NCBI GenBank assembly: GCA_038093515.1
Contig: JBBPSI010000008.1
Span: 276,493 to 340,492, forward strand
Direction of reading: 5' to 3'
Source of the DNA: Butyriboletus loyo
Taxonomy: Eukaryota; Basidiomycota; Agaricomycetes; Boletales; Boletaceae
Length of the DNA: 64,000 nt
Below, one piece after another: positions 12,421-24,700 of this stretch; positions within the stretch are counted from its first letter, which is position 1, and each line of letters begins with the position of its first letter. The notes below the pieces were generated by a model. That model was not told where the DNA came from. It ran no database searches and saw only the letters and a program-made list of their open reading frames with translations. The position numbers and the translations under genes are program-made.

Positions 12421-13625
12421 TCAGAAAATCACATCTTCATCCTTGGTGCTCAGTAAGTCCATAGTAACTTCCTCCACCTCTGGCTCCACCTCCGCGGTTT
12501 CTTCAGCCGCACCCTCTTCAATTGTGACCTCTTCAACTGTGACCTCTTCAACTAACACTTCTTCAACTGTCACCTCTTCTCCTGTCACCTCCTCAACTAT
12601 CGCCTCCTCTCCTGTCACCTCTTCAATCGCCTGTTCAACCATCTCTTCGACAACATTCTCCTCAACTGCAACATTTTCTGTCACAGTCTCTACCACTGTG
12701 TTCTGGCGTCGGGTCTCATCAGTCTTGATCGACTCCACGGGTTTCCTTTCCGCGTCCGTTGCAGCTCGTTTCGCAGCAGCGGCAATTGCTGCCAGTCTCT
12801 TCTTCTTTCCCTGTACCTTCTTCAACCTATTGACCAGTGAGCCATCCGCATCCATCGAACATGCTATAAACCTAAACCAAGACTTGCCTGAAGAATTCCT
12901 CGCGATCCATTTCATCCAGTTCACTTAAGATATACTTGATCGTGTTATCGAGTCTCGGAATAATTACATGCTCGATAGCATTCACGCGGCGGTTCGTGGC
13001 TCGAATGACTTCGTCGAGGATTATAAACGCCGTCTGGAGTGATGCAAGCTCCACAAGCGTCTCGAGCGCCTTGGCGTAAACTTCTTTTGCCCGTAGCACC
13101 TGTTGCCCTCCACGTCCAAGACCTGTGAGGTTAAAATCTAAAGAAAGGCAAAGAAGGCAGCTGAGTCAAACCGCAAATCCAGTAGGCAGAACCAAGTAAA
13201 GGCGAGACACACCTGAGCCAGGAACACGATCTGTCTCAAACGCTGGTAAAAGGACACCCGAAACGTTCTCCTGCGTCGCTTTGACACGGAACGTCGCTAG
13301 CTTTGCTTGCTCTTGGACGAGATAGGCAATGTCGCCCGTCGCATACGTGACTTCGGCCATCGAGAACGACGCGAGCTGCATCACTCGTCCCATCTTTCGT
13401 TTAGCCTGGAAGGGAATTCGTTCGGGTCAGGCATTGTAGGGTGATATACTGTGTTCGGCGCACCTCATCCACTTTCTTGAGGATCGCTCGGAACCGTGTG
13501 GTGAGGGCATCACGCTTCTTCGCGAGCAGGGAGTGGCCCGTCTCAGCACTTTTGAGACGGAGCTTCATGTTCGTTAACGCCATCCGTGTAGCAAAGACAT
13601 TCTCGCGAGGCCCTGCACCGGACAT
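12421..13625 (-). CDS. VMA8: V-type proton ATPase subunit D with acidic tail
   Basis: Subunit D forms the central rotor shaft of the V-ATPase that acidifies the vacuole. The core is clear: [19 protein letters not shown], the long coiled coil, [75 protein letters not shown] and [19 protein letters not shown]. The intron 12827-12887 has a GC donor (CAG then GCAAGT), which is the only border that keeps FFRLKK. After the normal end there is an extra tail of roughly 100 residues built of Val/Glu/Thr units such as EEVTVEEV. This extension is unusual for subunit D. Confidence 0.92.
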
Positions 13626-13762
13626 TGTTGCTGTACGATGTACTCTGAATGCACCTGGAAGATGATGGCGATTGGGGTAACAGTGAGCGAAGGACACCAA
13701 TCAATCGTGACGTTTCGAGGTTGAAGGTCGTGTTGGAGTGCAAATTTTGAGACTTTACTGTC

Positions 13763-13845
13763 GCCGGGGTAGCTCAGCTGGGAGAGCAACAGACTGAAGT
13801 TCCTACGCGTTCTGGAGGTCCCGTGTTCAATCCACGGTCCTGGCA
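13763..13845 (+). tRNA. tRNA-Phe (GAA) with short intron
   Basis: The acceptor arm GCCGGGG pairs with TCCTGGC (with G-U pairs), the D arm is GCTC/GAGC, the anticodon loop reads CTGAAG and the T arm is CCGTG TTCAATC CACGG. An intron of about ten bases (TTCCTACGCG) follows position 37, as in other eukaryotic tRNA-Phe genes. The stem pair 27-43 looks mismatched. The gene lies in the 358-base gap between VMA8 and CCT4. Confidence 0.93.
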
Positions 13846-13849
13846 TTCC

Positions 13850-13854
13850 TTTTT
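13850..13854 (+). terminator. RNA polymerase III terminator
   Basis: A run of five T residues starts five bases after the tRNA discriminator base, the usual Pol III stop signal. Confidence 0.7.
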
Positions 13855-13983
13855 GTCGTCTCTCACTTCGAGCTCTATGGTTGCATTGCTCAGTAGCATC
13901 AATGCGTAAATCTTGCACACACTCAACGAGTAGCTACGGAGCGAGCATCATGGAAAGCAGTTGTTTGCTCTCGGTCTCACTAT

Positions 13984-16000
13984 CTATCTAACTTGTACAT
14001 AGTCATCAATCTTTAGCAGTAGACAAACTGTTTCCGTCGCCAATTCAATCGCGCTGGTGGACACAAGCAAAGGCTGCACGACATCTTCTTCAAGAATGTT
14101 AGAAATCAGGCCCTGAATCGATCATCAGTAATAATTACTCATCGACATCCAAAGTCAACCTACCGTCCGAACGTTAATACCTGCATTGCGGTCTCCGAGA
14201 GCATGTCGATTGCGCAATTCAGTAACAATCGCAATGGGATTTAGACCCGCGTTTTCTGCGAGGGTGGTGGGGATGACTTCCAATGCATCAGCATATGCCT
14301 GGAAGCAGTAAGCTTCCATGCCCTTCAACGACTGGGCGTACTGAGAAAGGAGGCGAGAGACGTGGATTTCGGGTGAGCCACCACCACAAATGAGTGCTCT
14401 GAGACGAAAACTTCAATATATGCCATGTCGATCGAAATCGGAGTGGTCATACCGCTTCTTTACAATGCAACGTACGACACAGAGGGCATCGTGCAGACTA
14501 CGCTCGCACTCCTCGACGACGAGATTGTTAGCTCCCATTGCGAGAATGCTGACCGTGCGACCTCTGTTCTTGACACCAGTAATTTTGACGACTTTTGCTC
14601 CGGCTTGTGATGTCTCCTCAACCAAATCGGCATATCCAAGCTTGTCCTCTGTGAATGCTTCGATATCCGCGATTGGTTTGCATCCCAGGCTCTTCGAGAG
14701 GAAGTCGATCTCATCACGCTCGACGTCCTTGACAGCAAGAATGTTAAGGCGCTTGAGGAAGCTGAGAGAAGTGTCATCGACGGCGTCTCGCAGGATGGAC
14801 TTTTGAATGAGGAGGACATTGCAGTTTGCTTTTTTGATCTTCTTGCAGATGTTGAGCAGATATTGGCGACCTTCTTTGATAACCTTGTCCATTTGGCGAT
14901 AGTCGTTAATGACGACAGTGTTATCCATCTAGGTTTCGCGTACGATGAGTAGTATAGACCAGGATGTGCGGGAGACTTACATCGGGCTTTGGTGCACTAA
15001 GTTGGAATTGAATTATTCCGATCTTGGCCTTTTCCACGCGGGTTAGACCACCAGCGGAGACGATGACATTTTGATTCAAGACAACACCATCCACAAGCTC
15101 GGTGTCTTCGATCGTGCCGCCGACCTTCTTCACTATCCTGACGTCTCTAAGGTCCACACTTGAAGATTGAGTTGTCACCAGACGAGTGACAGCGGCAACA
15201 GCGATAGGCGCAAGAATTGAAGAGTATTGAGAAACAATCTTTATGAGAACAATAAGATCTTCGACACATCGTTAAGAGGCGACACAGACCTTGGAGTTTA
15301 ACGACGTGCTGGCTGCGCGAAGCAGGCTTGCCTTATCGTTCAAGTCGACTGGAACCGATACTTCAGTCAAGTACTCCACAGCTTTGACAGATGCCTTGAG
15401 AAAAGATTCCGCGACGATCGTTGGGTGGATTCCCTTCAGGAGCATCTTTTCTGCTGCGCCAAGAAGGCTACCTGCCAGGACAACAACCGAGGTTGTGCCG
15501 TCGCCTGCCTCTACGTCTTGTGCAGCAGACAGGTCAACGAGCTAAAGGAACAATAAATCACTGCTTTGAAGTATCGGACGCAAAATCACCATTTTAGCAG
15601 CGGGGTGTAGCGCTTGAATGCTCCGCAGGATTGTCGCGCCGTCGTTCGTGATAATCACCTCGCCTTTGGCAGTTTGGATCTACAATTTCAATCAACATCT
15701 TTGCAACACCTTGGTGAAGGATCAGCAAGTCAATACCATCTTGTCCATTCCTCTTGGTCCTAGTGATGTACGAACAGCATCACTGATGGCTGTGTAGGAT
15801 CGTGAGCCAGTAAAAAACAGGCTGACACTACGAACAAACCTTTGGCAGCCACCAAGTTGGACATGCGGAGTTCCATGGGCTTACCCTATAAACGCGTTCC
15901 ATCAGGCTCAAGAGAGAGTCGCGAGTGTCGTGGGGCTCACCTTGTCGTTGAAGGCGGCATTAGAGCCTGTCCGTTTGGCTTGTGCAGATTTTGTGGCCAT
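13984..16000 (-). CDS. CCT4: T-complex protein 1 subunit delta (CCT4)
   Basis: CCT4 is one of the eight subunits of the cytosolic chaperonin that folds actin and tubulin. The spliced protein shows [19 protein letters not shown], the nucleotide motif [31 protein letters not shown], apical-domain [51 protein letters not shown], the delta-typical [14 protein letters not shown] region and the ATP-site LICGGG..E, ending KIDDYVQVR. It starts at 16000 ([13 protein letters not shown]). About eight introns are required. It shares a 187-base divergent region with UFD1. Confidence 0.95.
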
Positions 16001-16187
16001 TGTGCTGGACTAGAAAGGGATCGGACGTGACGGATGGCTATCGACGACTTGGAGAAGGAGACTTGTAATCGACGCGTTTCTGTATCCTTCTTCATTTGGG
16101 TGTCACGGCCTTTGCCGTAAAGGAGTATTGCGTACGCTCGACCCAACGCAGCGCAGGATCCCGCTTATTCTCTAACCACATTCCTTC

Positions 16188-17900
16188 ATGGATTTTGTAA
16201 GCGTTACTTCCGGAGATGCGCTATTTTACTGACCGATGCCTGTAGTTTGGTAATCCGAATGGTCTCGGCGGGCCAGGAGCGTTGTTTGCCCAGCTTGCTC
16301 AGTAGGTCCTCCCTAATTGTTCACGTATTGTGATCTCATCCTGGATCATCGTAGAGGATTTGGCGGCCCGCTTGGCCCTCGAGTTGTCCGTCCCCCAGCA
16401 AGGTCATACGATGAGTATCTAAAAGCCTACAGCGTAGCCATGCTCCCGGGTAGGGAGCGAGAGAATCTGTCCTACGGTGGAAAGAGTATGTCTGCCGGAT
16501 CACGTCTATCCACTTATTGATCATCTCCTTCAACCAGTTGTTATGCCACCCTCTGCGTTGGCTCATCTCACCAACTTGGACCTCGAATCACCGTGGATGT
16601 TCCAGCTTCGTAATCCTTCGAATCCCGCAGCGTCCACACATGCGGGCGTCTTGGAGTTCATTGCAGATGAGGGCATCGTACATCTTCCATATTGGATGAT
16701 GAAGACCCTCCGGCTCGAGGAAGGCGATCCTATCCGAATTACCGGTACAGAACTCCTGAAGGGCAAGTTCGTGAAGCTACAACCTCAAACTGTCCACTTC
16801 CTCGAGATTTCCGATCCCAAGGCTGTGTATGTCCACTTTCGGACCATAATTACCTTCTCATAGCTGATGTGCGTACAGTCTAGAACAAGCACTCCGTAAT
16901 TTCTCCGCTCTCACGCAAGGTGATATCGTTGAGATATGTTATAACTCAATGATATTCGGCTTTCTTGTGATGGAAGTTACACCAGGAGGGGGAGGCATAT
17001 GTGTTCTTGACACCGATCTTGAGGTTGATTTCGCTCCCCCGGTTGGCTATGTAGAACCAGAGCGACCCAAAGCGCCTCCCCCCGCGACCATGGCGTCAAA
17101 ACTCAAAATTGATCTCAACTCATCATCACCGGGATCGTCAAGATCGTCGTCATCGCTTGCAGGTGGATTCGTCGCGGGCGGGAATTCCATTGTGAGCAAG
17201 GGTGGCGACCACTGGGAAAGTTTCAAAGGGAAGGGTGAAACTTTAGTGGGGCGGAAGACCAAAGGAAAGGGGATCAGTCACCGTGGCGTGGAAGACGTTG
17301 CCGATGGCAGCAAAATTATGCGTACAAAGTATGTTCATCCTGTTTTCGGTGCAATGCTTCGCTGACGTTTTTCCTTTCCTTCCAGCAAGCAGAAAGTTGT
17401 CACGAGCGAAACGCTGGAATCTGAGGTCAAGGTACCGGCAGCGTTGAATCTTCCATTCGGAAAGCTGTTTTTTGGTTTCAACGTCGTTCCATACACGCCT
17501 CCCGAACCCAGCCCATCAACGTCTACCGGCCCTTCGAGTCCTCCGGTACGTACCATGTTCTGGCATGTTCGCACTCGCTCACCCCTGCCTCAATTCCTAG
17601 GCAACGTTTACCGGTTCTGGAAACACTCTAAATGGTCGACCTGTTCAAACGACGTCAACAAAAGGGAAAGAGAAGGAAGCCTCTGTTTCGCAATCGCAAG
17701 CTAGTCAGAAATTATGGGGTACTGGGCAAACCCTCGGTTCAAGGACGTTAGCACCGCCACATGTCCCTCCAAGCTTCCGGGGCCGTTCACTTGGAGCTAC
17801 CGGCACCACCTTACAGACTACACCACAGCCCAAGCGACGGAGTCCAACCCCAGATTGGGGTGTGGATGACGATGATATTATCGAGATCGATAGTGACTGA
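16188..17900 (+). CDS. UFD1: Ubiquitin fusion degradation protein 1 (UFD1)
   Basis: UFD1, with NPL4, is a cofactor of the CDC48/p97 ATPase and extracts ubiquitylated proteins, notably in ER-associated degradation. The first exon is only nine bases (ATGGATTTT). The double-psi beta-barrel core reads YDEYLKAYSVAMLPGRE, GGKIIMPPSALAHLTNLD, FQLRNPSNPAASTHAGVLEF, GIVHLPYWMMKTLRLEEGD, LPQTVHFLEISDPKAVLEQ-like, and ALRNFSALTQGDIVEI. The rest is Ser/Pro-rich, carries the FVAGGNSIVSKG-type segment, KLPFGKLFFGFNVVP, and ends in an acidic tail DDDDIIEIDSD. At least six introns are needed. Confidence 0.94.
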
Positions 17901-18044
17901 ACATTGTAGAGAGTGGATGGTATGCGTGTACGATGTGTTTATATAGAGACAATTCAAGCAGGGATGATGTTAAGGTTGTGCAACGCAAATGAATTAGTGC
18001 AAGTATCAAGACCCTTGGTACTGGGCGTCGGGTGGCCAAATGGC

Positions 18045-20113
18045 TTAGAGCATCACCACACCAACACCTCTTCCGGCCCCCACACCACCGAGAGCTGTGG
18101 CACCTGTCATTAATGCCGTTCTCCAGTTGTACAGGTAGAAGTTGAGCAAGCCGTCCCCGGCACCAAACTTGAATCTGTATGAGACCAAACAGCAAAATAA
18201 AACGCGTTTATCGCAGCGTACCTTAAGATCATCCAGGAAGTTCTTGTTGTCCATCAGACTGACTGCATTGAACACGTCAAATTTTGCTTGGCCGGCGATG
18301 ATCATTGCATCTCCAATCAGCTGAGTGAGCCGCTTCTTCAGTTTTACTTCGGTGTCATCTTCAGGTGCGAATGCGATATCGCTTGCATAATAGAATAGGT
18401 AACATGCCTCGACGACGTCGTGCTTGGGGCTATTAATCACCGTCGATGGGAGAGAGTAGAACGAGAAGAAGTCGGTCACGCGGTGCGTTTCAGGATCCTG
18501 CCCCACACATCCCAATACAAGGTTGAGGCATGGAATCCAATGTTGTGACATGCAACACCACTCACCTCAACGATGTATGTCCACACCACCTGCTTTGACC
18601 GTCTATTATTTTCCGAGGGTTGATCCGGCTCTCCCTTTCCACTGAGGAACTGGTGTCGCACTTCATCGATGGTCATGAGGGGGACCATGTCGAAGCGCAG
18701 CATATATCGCGCAAATAGATCTGTTACTTCGGGAATATCCCTTTCCTCTATCTCGCGCAGACCAGGTAATGTCGTCTTGGGATCTACTTTGTAGATCCGG
18801 ATCATACGCGCAAGAGTCATGTTCCGTGGGACGTAAGCAAATTTTACATCGACGAGTTTCGGTACGTTGACCAAACGGTGATAGTACCTGCACAGACGTG
18901 AGATGATGATACTGATATCTGATACGAGGAAAAACGAAACGCACTGGCAAGTTGCGACCGGGGTTGGAAGGAGAAGCCCAACGGTGTAGATCGCCTGAGC
19001 GATCCCACAGAGATTAACTTGTCGTGTGACTTCTTTGATGAGTACAGGTGTGAGTCGCTTTGAGCGCAATTTTTTGTGGACACAAAGGTAGTTGATTTCG
19101 CTCGCGCGAAAGACGCTGCATGAGATTAAAATTAACCCAGCTAAGAGTGTACGAGACAGCTCACTTTTGACGCACGCGAAGGGTCATCGGAACACCGGAG
19201 ATAAAGGCAACGAGTTTTTTATTCGAAGAAACTCTAACACCAACGTGCCATTCTTTATAATAACCCGGTGGTTTGAGGGCCCTGCGATGGCATTAATTCT
19301 TCGTCGTTTACCGTGATAAAACAATTGATATACCATTCAAGGAATTCGGCGCTGTACTTGAAGCGGAAGGCAGCTTCGTCATCCTCGACATAGTTTAGTG
19401 ACAGTAGGTCATAAACCTCTTTGATCTTGAACCTGGGTGAGCGTAGAAATTTACTGGGACCCGTATAGCACATGCCTGCTTGGGGTCATTAAGGTCCAGA
19501 GTAGACCACTCGAAGTCCTTTGGCAAAGGATATGGTTCTTGGCGAACCTTCTCTATTGCCTTGGTGGGCTCGATATACCCATCGTCAGCGGGTGGTTGAT
19601 CGCCTAGGTGATAATGACCGTTTAAACATGCCCTTGGATGAAGGTGATTTGACTTACCCAGTTGAGGGACGGGTTGCGTTGCCCAAAACTTGAGAAGGAT
19701 AATTACGCACATTGAAGACGAAAACAAGTGGACAACGCTACCTTGTGCTCTCCGAGAGTGCCCTTTCCGCGTCCAGCGATGCTCGTCTTCCCTTTGAGCG
19801 CGTCCATAAGTTTGAAGTGATTCAGCGCTTGCCTGACAGCCTCAGCGTCCGCTGAAGCTACTCCAGCGCTTTGCTCAGCCTTGACGGCGTGATCTACAGC
19901 AGAGTGCGGTATCTCATTTCCGTGCAACGAGTCCAGGATTCTGGTGGCTTTGGATTTCTTCTTCTTCTTGCGCTTGGATGACGACGCTTGTGGTGCCTCC
20001 GGGGAGTCGTCTTTGTGTCCATGGTGTTCTGCCTCAGATCCAGAAGAGTGGTCTTCCCGATCGCTTTCGTGTGTCGTGTCTATGATTTCTTGTATGGGAT
20101 TCGTATGAGACAT
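18045..20113 (-). CDS. NMT1: Glycylpeptide N-tetradecanoyltransferase (NMT)
   Basis: The enzyme attaches myristate to N-terminal glycine of target proteins in the cytosol. A charged, Lys-rich N-terminus ([13 protein letters not shown]) probably promotes ribosome contact. The core includes [113 protein letters not shown] and [11 protein letters not shown]. It ends in Leu, and the free C-terminal carboxylate is known to act in catalysis, so an intact end matters. About nine introns are seen. The stop of OGG1 lies 53 bases upstream of the start, head to tail. Confidence 0.94.
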
Positions 20114-20166
20114 CCTGAAGGCGATTTCAACGATGCTGAGATCGCACAAACAAGACTTTACACAGT

Positions 20167-21621
20167 TCATCTATAATACGACACAGCCACGATCTCCCTC
20201 CGTCTCTTCTTGACTCTCTCAGCGAGGCTGGTATCCTCGATGGTACCATCATCCTGCGACATCGAGTCTATTATTACTGGAAGCTCATCCGCGTCAAGCG
20301 ATGCAATCTTCCTCGCTCGTTTACTGCTCGAGGACCGGTCGGCTGGAGTTGCCGTCGGGGTCGAACTTGGAGTGATATCTATCGAGGTAGAAGGGGATGC
20401 AGGCATTCCGTAGGAGGAGAAAACCTTCAAATCAGCGGTAAAAAGAACCTGCTTTTCTTGTGAGCTCGGGATTTTGCATGTGGTGCTAACCACGCACTGA
20501 GTGTGCCCAACCAGCGTATTCGCCCCATGTGTCAGCCAGTTTGCCGTTGATCTCGTCGTAGAGTTTTGGGGTCATGGAAACCTTCTTCGAACTTCCAAGG
20601 GAACGGAATCCGTAATGTTTCGCTGCGATTTGATGAACATGGGTGTCCACTGGGATAACTTCTCTCTATGCCATCGAGATCAGTATGGATTCTAGGTGTC
20701 AGACATCCAAGGCTACCTTGTCCAAGCTCATGAGCAAAATGCAGTCGGCAACTTTGCGACCAACACCGACAAACCTGAGCAATTCTTCTCTTGCTTTCGG
20801 GGTATCCAAGTCCCTCAAGGTCATAAGCCACTTCTCTGCAGCTTCCATAACGCAATGTACAGTTGAATCCATCGTAGCAACAACACTATGTTCGTCAACC
20901 AGCATCTTTGCCGTTCGCTGAATGAAATTGGCGCGATATCCAAAGCCAAGAGACCGCAGTTCTGTTGCAACCTCAGGAACAGCAAGAGCACTCGGGGGTG
21001 GAAAGGGATGATAAGTTACACACTTCGCCGTACCGTCCGAGTCAATAATTGGAGGTTCGATGGACAGGAGGGGCGGTGCGTAGTGCTTGCAAAGAGCATG
21101 AACCATCTTTGTGATACGTGCGATATTGTTATTCGAAGAGCAAATGAATCTACGTGCGATCTTGTCGAATCTCGAGACCAGTATTTTTTGTTCACTCACG
21201 AGACGAGGTTCTCCCAAGGATCCTGTCGCAGCATGCGGATGCCAGGGAAGCGGGATCGGACGTTGCGAAAGACGGGATCACGTTCACTCCACTCGTCATA
21301 CAACTTGACGAGGTCGACGTCCAACTGGAAGTAGTCTTTGAGCCAAGCCAATGTTTCCTCCTCGCCAGTGTCTAGTTGCGCTGGGTCGAGATATCCGTCA
21401 GGGAAGACGGATCGATAAAAGAGAGCATCGGAAGACTGTCTCAAGCAGACAACACGATCCTGGAGGCAAAACCGGTATTCATATGCGGTGGGCGCGGTGG
21501 GCGAGATTGGATAACTCGTCCACCGGAATGACTGTCCGCACTTCAGGACGGTAGACAACGACAACTGGACCAATGGCAGAGGAAGACATCGGAACCCTGT
21601 TGGAATGGAGATGACAGTCAT
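20167..21621 (-). CDS. OGG1: 8-oxoguanine DNA glycosylase/AP lyase (OGG1)
   Basis: OGG1 removes oxidised guanine from DNA in base excision repair. The N-terminal domain shows LKCGQSFRW; then CLQDRVVCLRQ, LKDYFQLDVDLVKLYDEW, WENLVSFICSSNNNIARI, the helix-hairpin-helix LLRFVGVGRKVADCI with the catalytic lysine (GRKVADC), and the GPD loop VPVDTHVHQIA with the catalytic aspartate. The C-terminal tail has basic clusters (KRARK, KKRRRE) that probably direct it to the nucleus. Starts at 21621 (MTVISIPTGF). Several short introns are present. Only 99 bases separate its start from that of the divergent nucleoporin gene. Confidence 0.93.
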
Positions 21622-21720
21622 AGTAGAGTACCGTTGTATTTTCAGTTGTTTATACGCGACCCGGCCAAAGTGAGTGACAAGTACAACCTCCGAACGGCTT
21701 GCGCGACCACCACGAACTCG

Positions 21721-24700
21721 ATGGCGACGTTCGCTTCTCCACCACCTCGGAGGACCCATAGATATGCGACACCACGGCCGTCGTCCGGGTCGCCACCTCG
21801 ACCGCGCAGGCTCATCGGTGCCCACCGCGTCGCGCCTGCCGCTACTCCCCCGCACTCAGTAGCAGAGTCCGGGATGGAAGTCGATGAAGCACCGACACTT
21901 GGAACATATGCCCAGACAGAGAAGACATCGGGCCAAAAAGACACCATATTCGCAAAAACAGAGGAACTGATAGTCGGGTTATATGGCGCATTGCCAGTGG
22001 AAGTCAAACAAGCTCTTCGATCCACAGGTGCGCGTCCTCACAAGTTGGCCAGTTGCGCAATCCACCATGTTTATTGTACATAGATTTTCTGGTGGAGTCG
22101 TATACTGGATGCATTGACATTACCTCGGGGTACACGCTCGTCGCGTCTGCAAAGACGTGCTTTCTCTGGTCCCATGCCACACTCAAGCCAACCTCACCAA
22201 GCCCAACGTGCTATATCCTTCCGTGTCCTCCTTCTCCCAGTCACACAAACGTCACATCTCTTGCACCACATCATACCATTGTCCCTTCCCGTTCGCGCTC
22301 CATTGAACCAGGTCTCATCCTCGTCTCCCCTACCGGAGCGACGCGTTTTTGGCCCTCAATCTCCTCTGGACTTTCAGGAGGAGGCACATTCGAGGCGATG
22401 TATCTTCCTCTTGAGGCCGCTGGAGAAGAATATGTCTCGTGTCTTGTTCGAACCAATGTAGGGGGCCTCGGCGGGGGATCCGGAGGATCATATGCGTACC
22501 TAGCTGCCACATCTACGGGCAGGATATTTCGGTTAGGAATCACCTCTCAAGGTGGAAAATACACCCTCACAGTGCGGCCTTTCGCCCCTCCAACACCATC
22601 TTCTTCCCTCTCCCTCGTGCGCCTCCTTGGATGGTCAGCCCCGTCCCCCGCAGTACGTCCGGAGCCGGGTAATGTTGTTGCGCTCGTGTCATCTGGAAAC
22701 GATATGTTTATCCTGGTCGAGACCAGGATCCAAAAATGGGCACTGGGAACGGAAGAATTGAAGGGCGAAGCAGACGTGGCGGAGGTCGTGCGGAACGCCA
22801 TTGGCGGGGGTGTTGGCATACAGGATCTTGAGGGTGTTGATCTCGCTGTCGAGGGGTAAGCAATTTCATGAGACCAATCTCATTCTCTCTAATCATAAGA
22901 TGCCAAGTCCAAATACGCTTGTGCTCTTGGTTTCCTATGCTTCTGCAGGGGCTGAGGAGGATCCTGGCGCGATGATCGTCGACCAGTTCAGCTTTGGACC
23001 TCGTAGGGTGTATGTCATCCTCCACCTGGTGGCACACGGTGATTCATGGGGTGTCGATGGCGTCACTGTAGTGCCTTATGTTTCTGTGAGTGTTTCTTGC
23101 GTGGTCGGATTGGGGCCAAGGCTCATTCCTTTTTCCTAATTTCGGCGGGACACGCTAATCTTGTATTTAAACATGCTATCAGAATGCTTCTTCCCCGCCT
23201 GCGCATCCACGGTTGACACTCCTTTCTAGGGGAGCGGTCATTGCAGTGTTATTCGGGGAAGTCGTGATTTTCTGTGCTCGAGGCACGTGCTTGCTCCTCT
23301 CCCGTTCGCTGATTAGGTACCTTACCGCGCACCTGTTCCAGACACTCCTTATCACGACCGTCTTGTTCTCAAGTCTTCGAGTGACCGATTCCTCGGGCTT
23401 TCCGCACTCCCCCCGGTTATCACTCTTGACCATGCAGATCCGAGCAATAATAGCGCGGACACTGATAGTGGAGATGAGGTAGATGAGGCTGAGGTCCTGA
23501 TGGTAACAGGCGACTTGATGCTAAGAGTCTCACTGGACATAGAAAAAGTGCAAGAATTCAAGGCCGAGTGAGTAGTGCCTTTCTTGCCTTTTCCTTTTTT
23601 TTACGTCGTGGTTTCTTCTGCATATTGATATGTTGTGGAACAGGTCCCTCCCCAATCTGCTCAGAGCTACCTTGAAGCAAGCCATTTTATACTCACCCAT
23701 TCCTGCCAATCCTCTGCAATTCATTCTCCCACCTTCACCGGTACTCGACGGAGAAGCGCTCATGCGCGCTGCAGAAGGTATCAGCTCTGCAGTAGTGGCT
23801 AGTGGTAAGTCGTAGTTCCCTCGTTCTGTCTCCGGGTTTCGCCTTCCTGTCTTGCTTCTTCACACTGGCTGGTTGGTGTTGATCGGCCACCCCATTGCTT
23901 CAGATGCTGAAATTATCCGGCCGAACCATGATCTTACCTACCAACTGACCGCGCGGAAAGAGCGGTTAAGCTGGCTCATCAGGTTCATCAACGACAATGG
24001 CGCTTTGGGAAAGGTAAGTGTGACGTCGTTCGCTTTTTGAATCACCCTCTTGTCGTTCAAAAAGAAACGCGTTCATCACCGCAGCGATGGAAATGATTAA
24101 AACTTGGTTGGAGGATACCCGTGCTGATTCATACGATCTCACTAGATGTCTCAAAGAAGTCGTCAACGTCTGGCGATCGATGCTGAGAAGCTCTACGCAT
24201 GCCACCAGCTTTGGGTCCGATTGAATGAATACATCGAGTGAGTCAACTCATAAAGTTGTCCTAACATTGAGACTGACATTTCCCAGCGCTGGTGCAATTC
24301 ATTCCATTATCACAGATGCTATTCATGCATTCACTGCCACCCATAACTTGTCCACTTCGGCCCCTTCATCTTATCCGGCATCTCCGCTGATGTCCGAGCC
24401 AGCCCCCCCACAAGATATCACGCGAGACTTCTTCAAGTATCGTGTTTCTGATGTGGGAAGATTGTTGGTGTTCATGGTGGACTACCTGGGTCAGCTAGAA
24501 GGGAGTGGATATGGGAGTACTGGGGCTCTGAAAGAGCTCGGGGGAGCCGTTGTGGTCAGTCGTGTTCATGTCTTCTAACTATCGGAGTCGCGTATCTAAC
24601 TGGGCTGGTCGTTGTTCGCAGGCGACACTTCAAGCTGCACTTGCGTACCGCGCATATAATCTTGGGGTATATGGTATCGAGCTTCCAATGATTAAGCCGT

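Noticed and set aside
12326..12928. A plus-strand Thr/Ser-rich frame of 200 codons that looks like a cell-wall protein
   Set aside because: It is the antisense shadow of the Glu/Val repeat tail of V-ATPase subunit D, whose frame continues from a conserved core.
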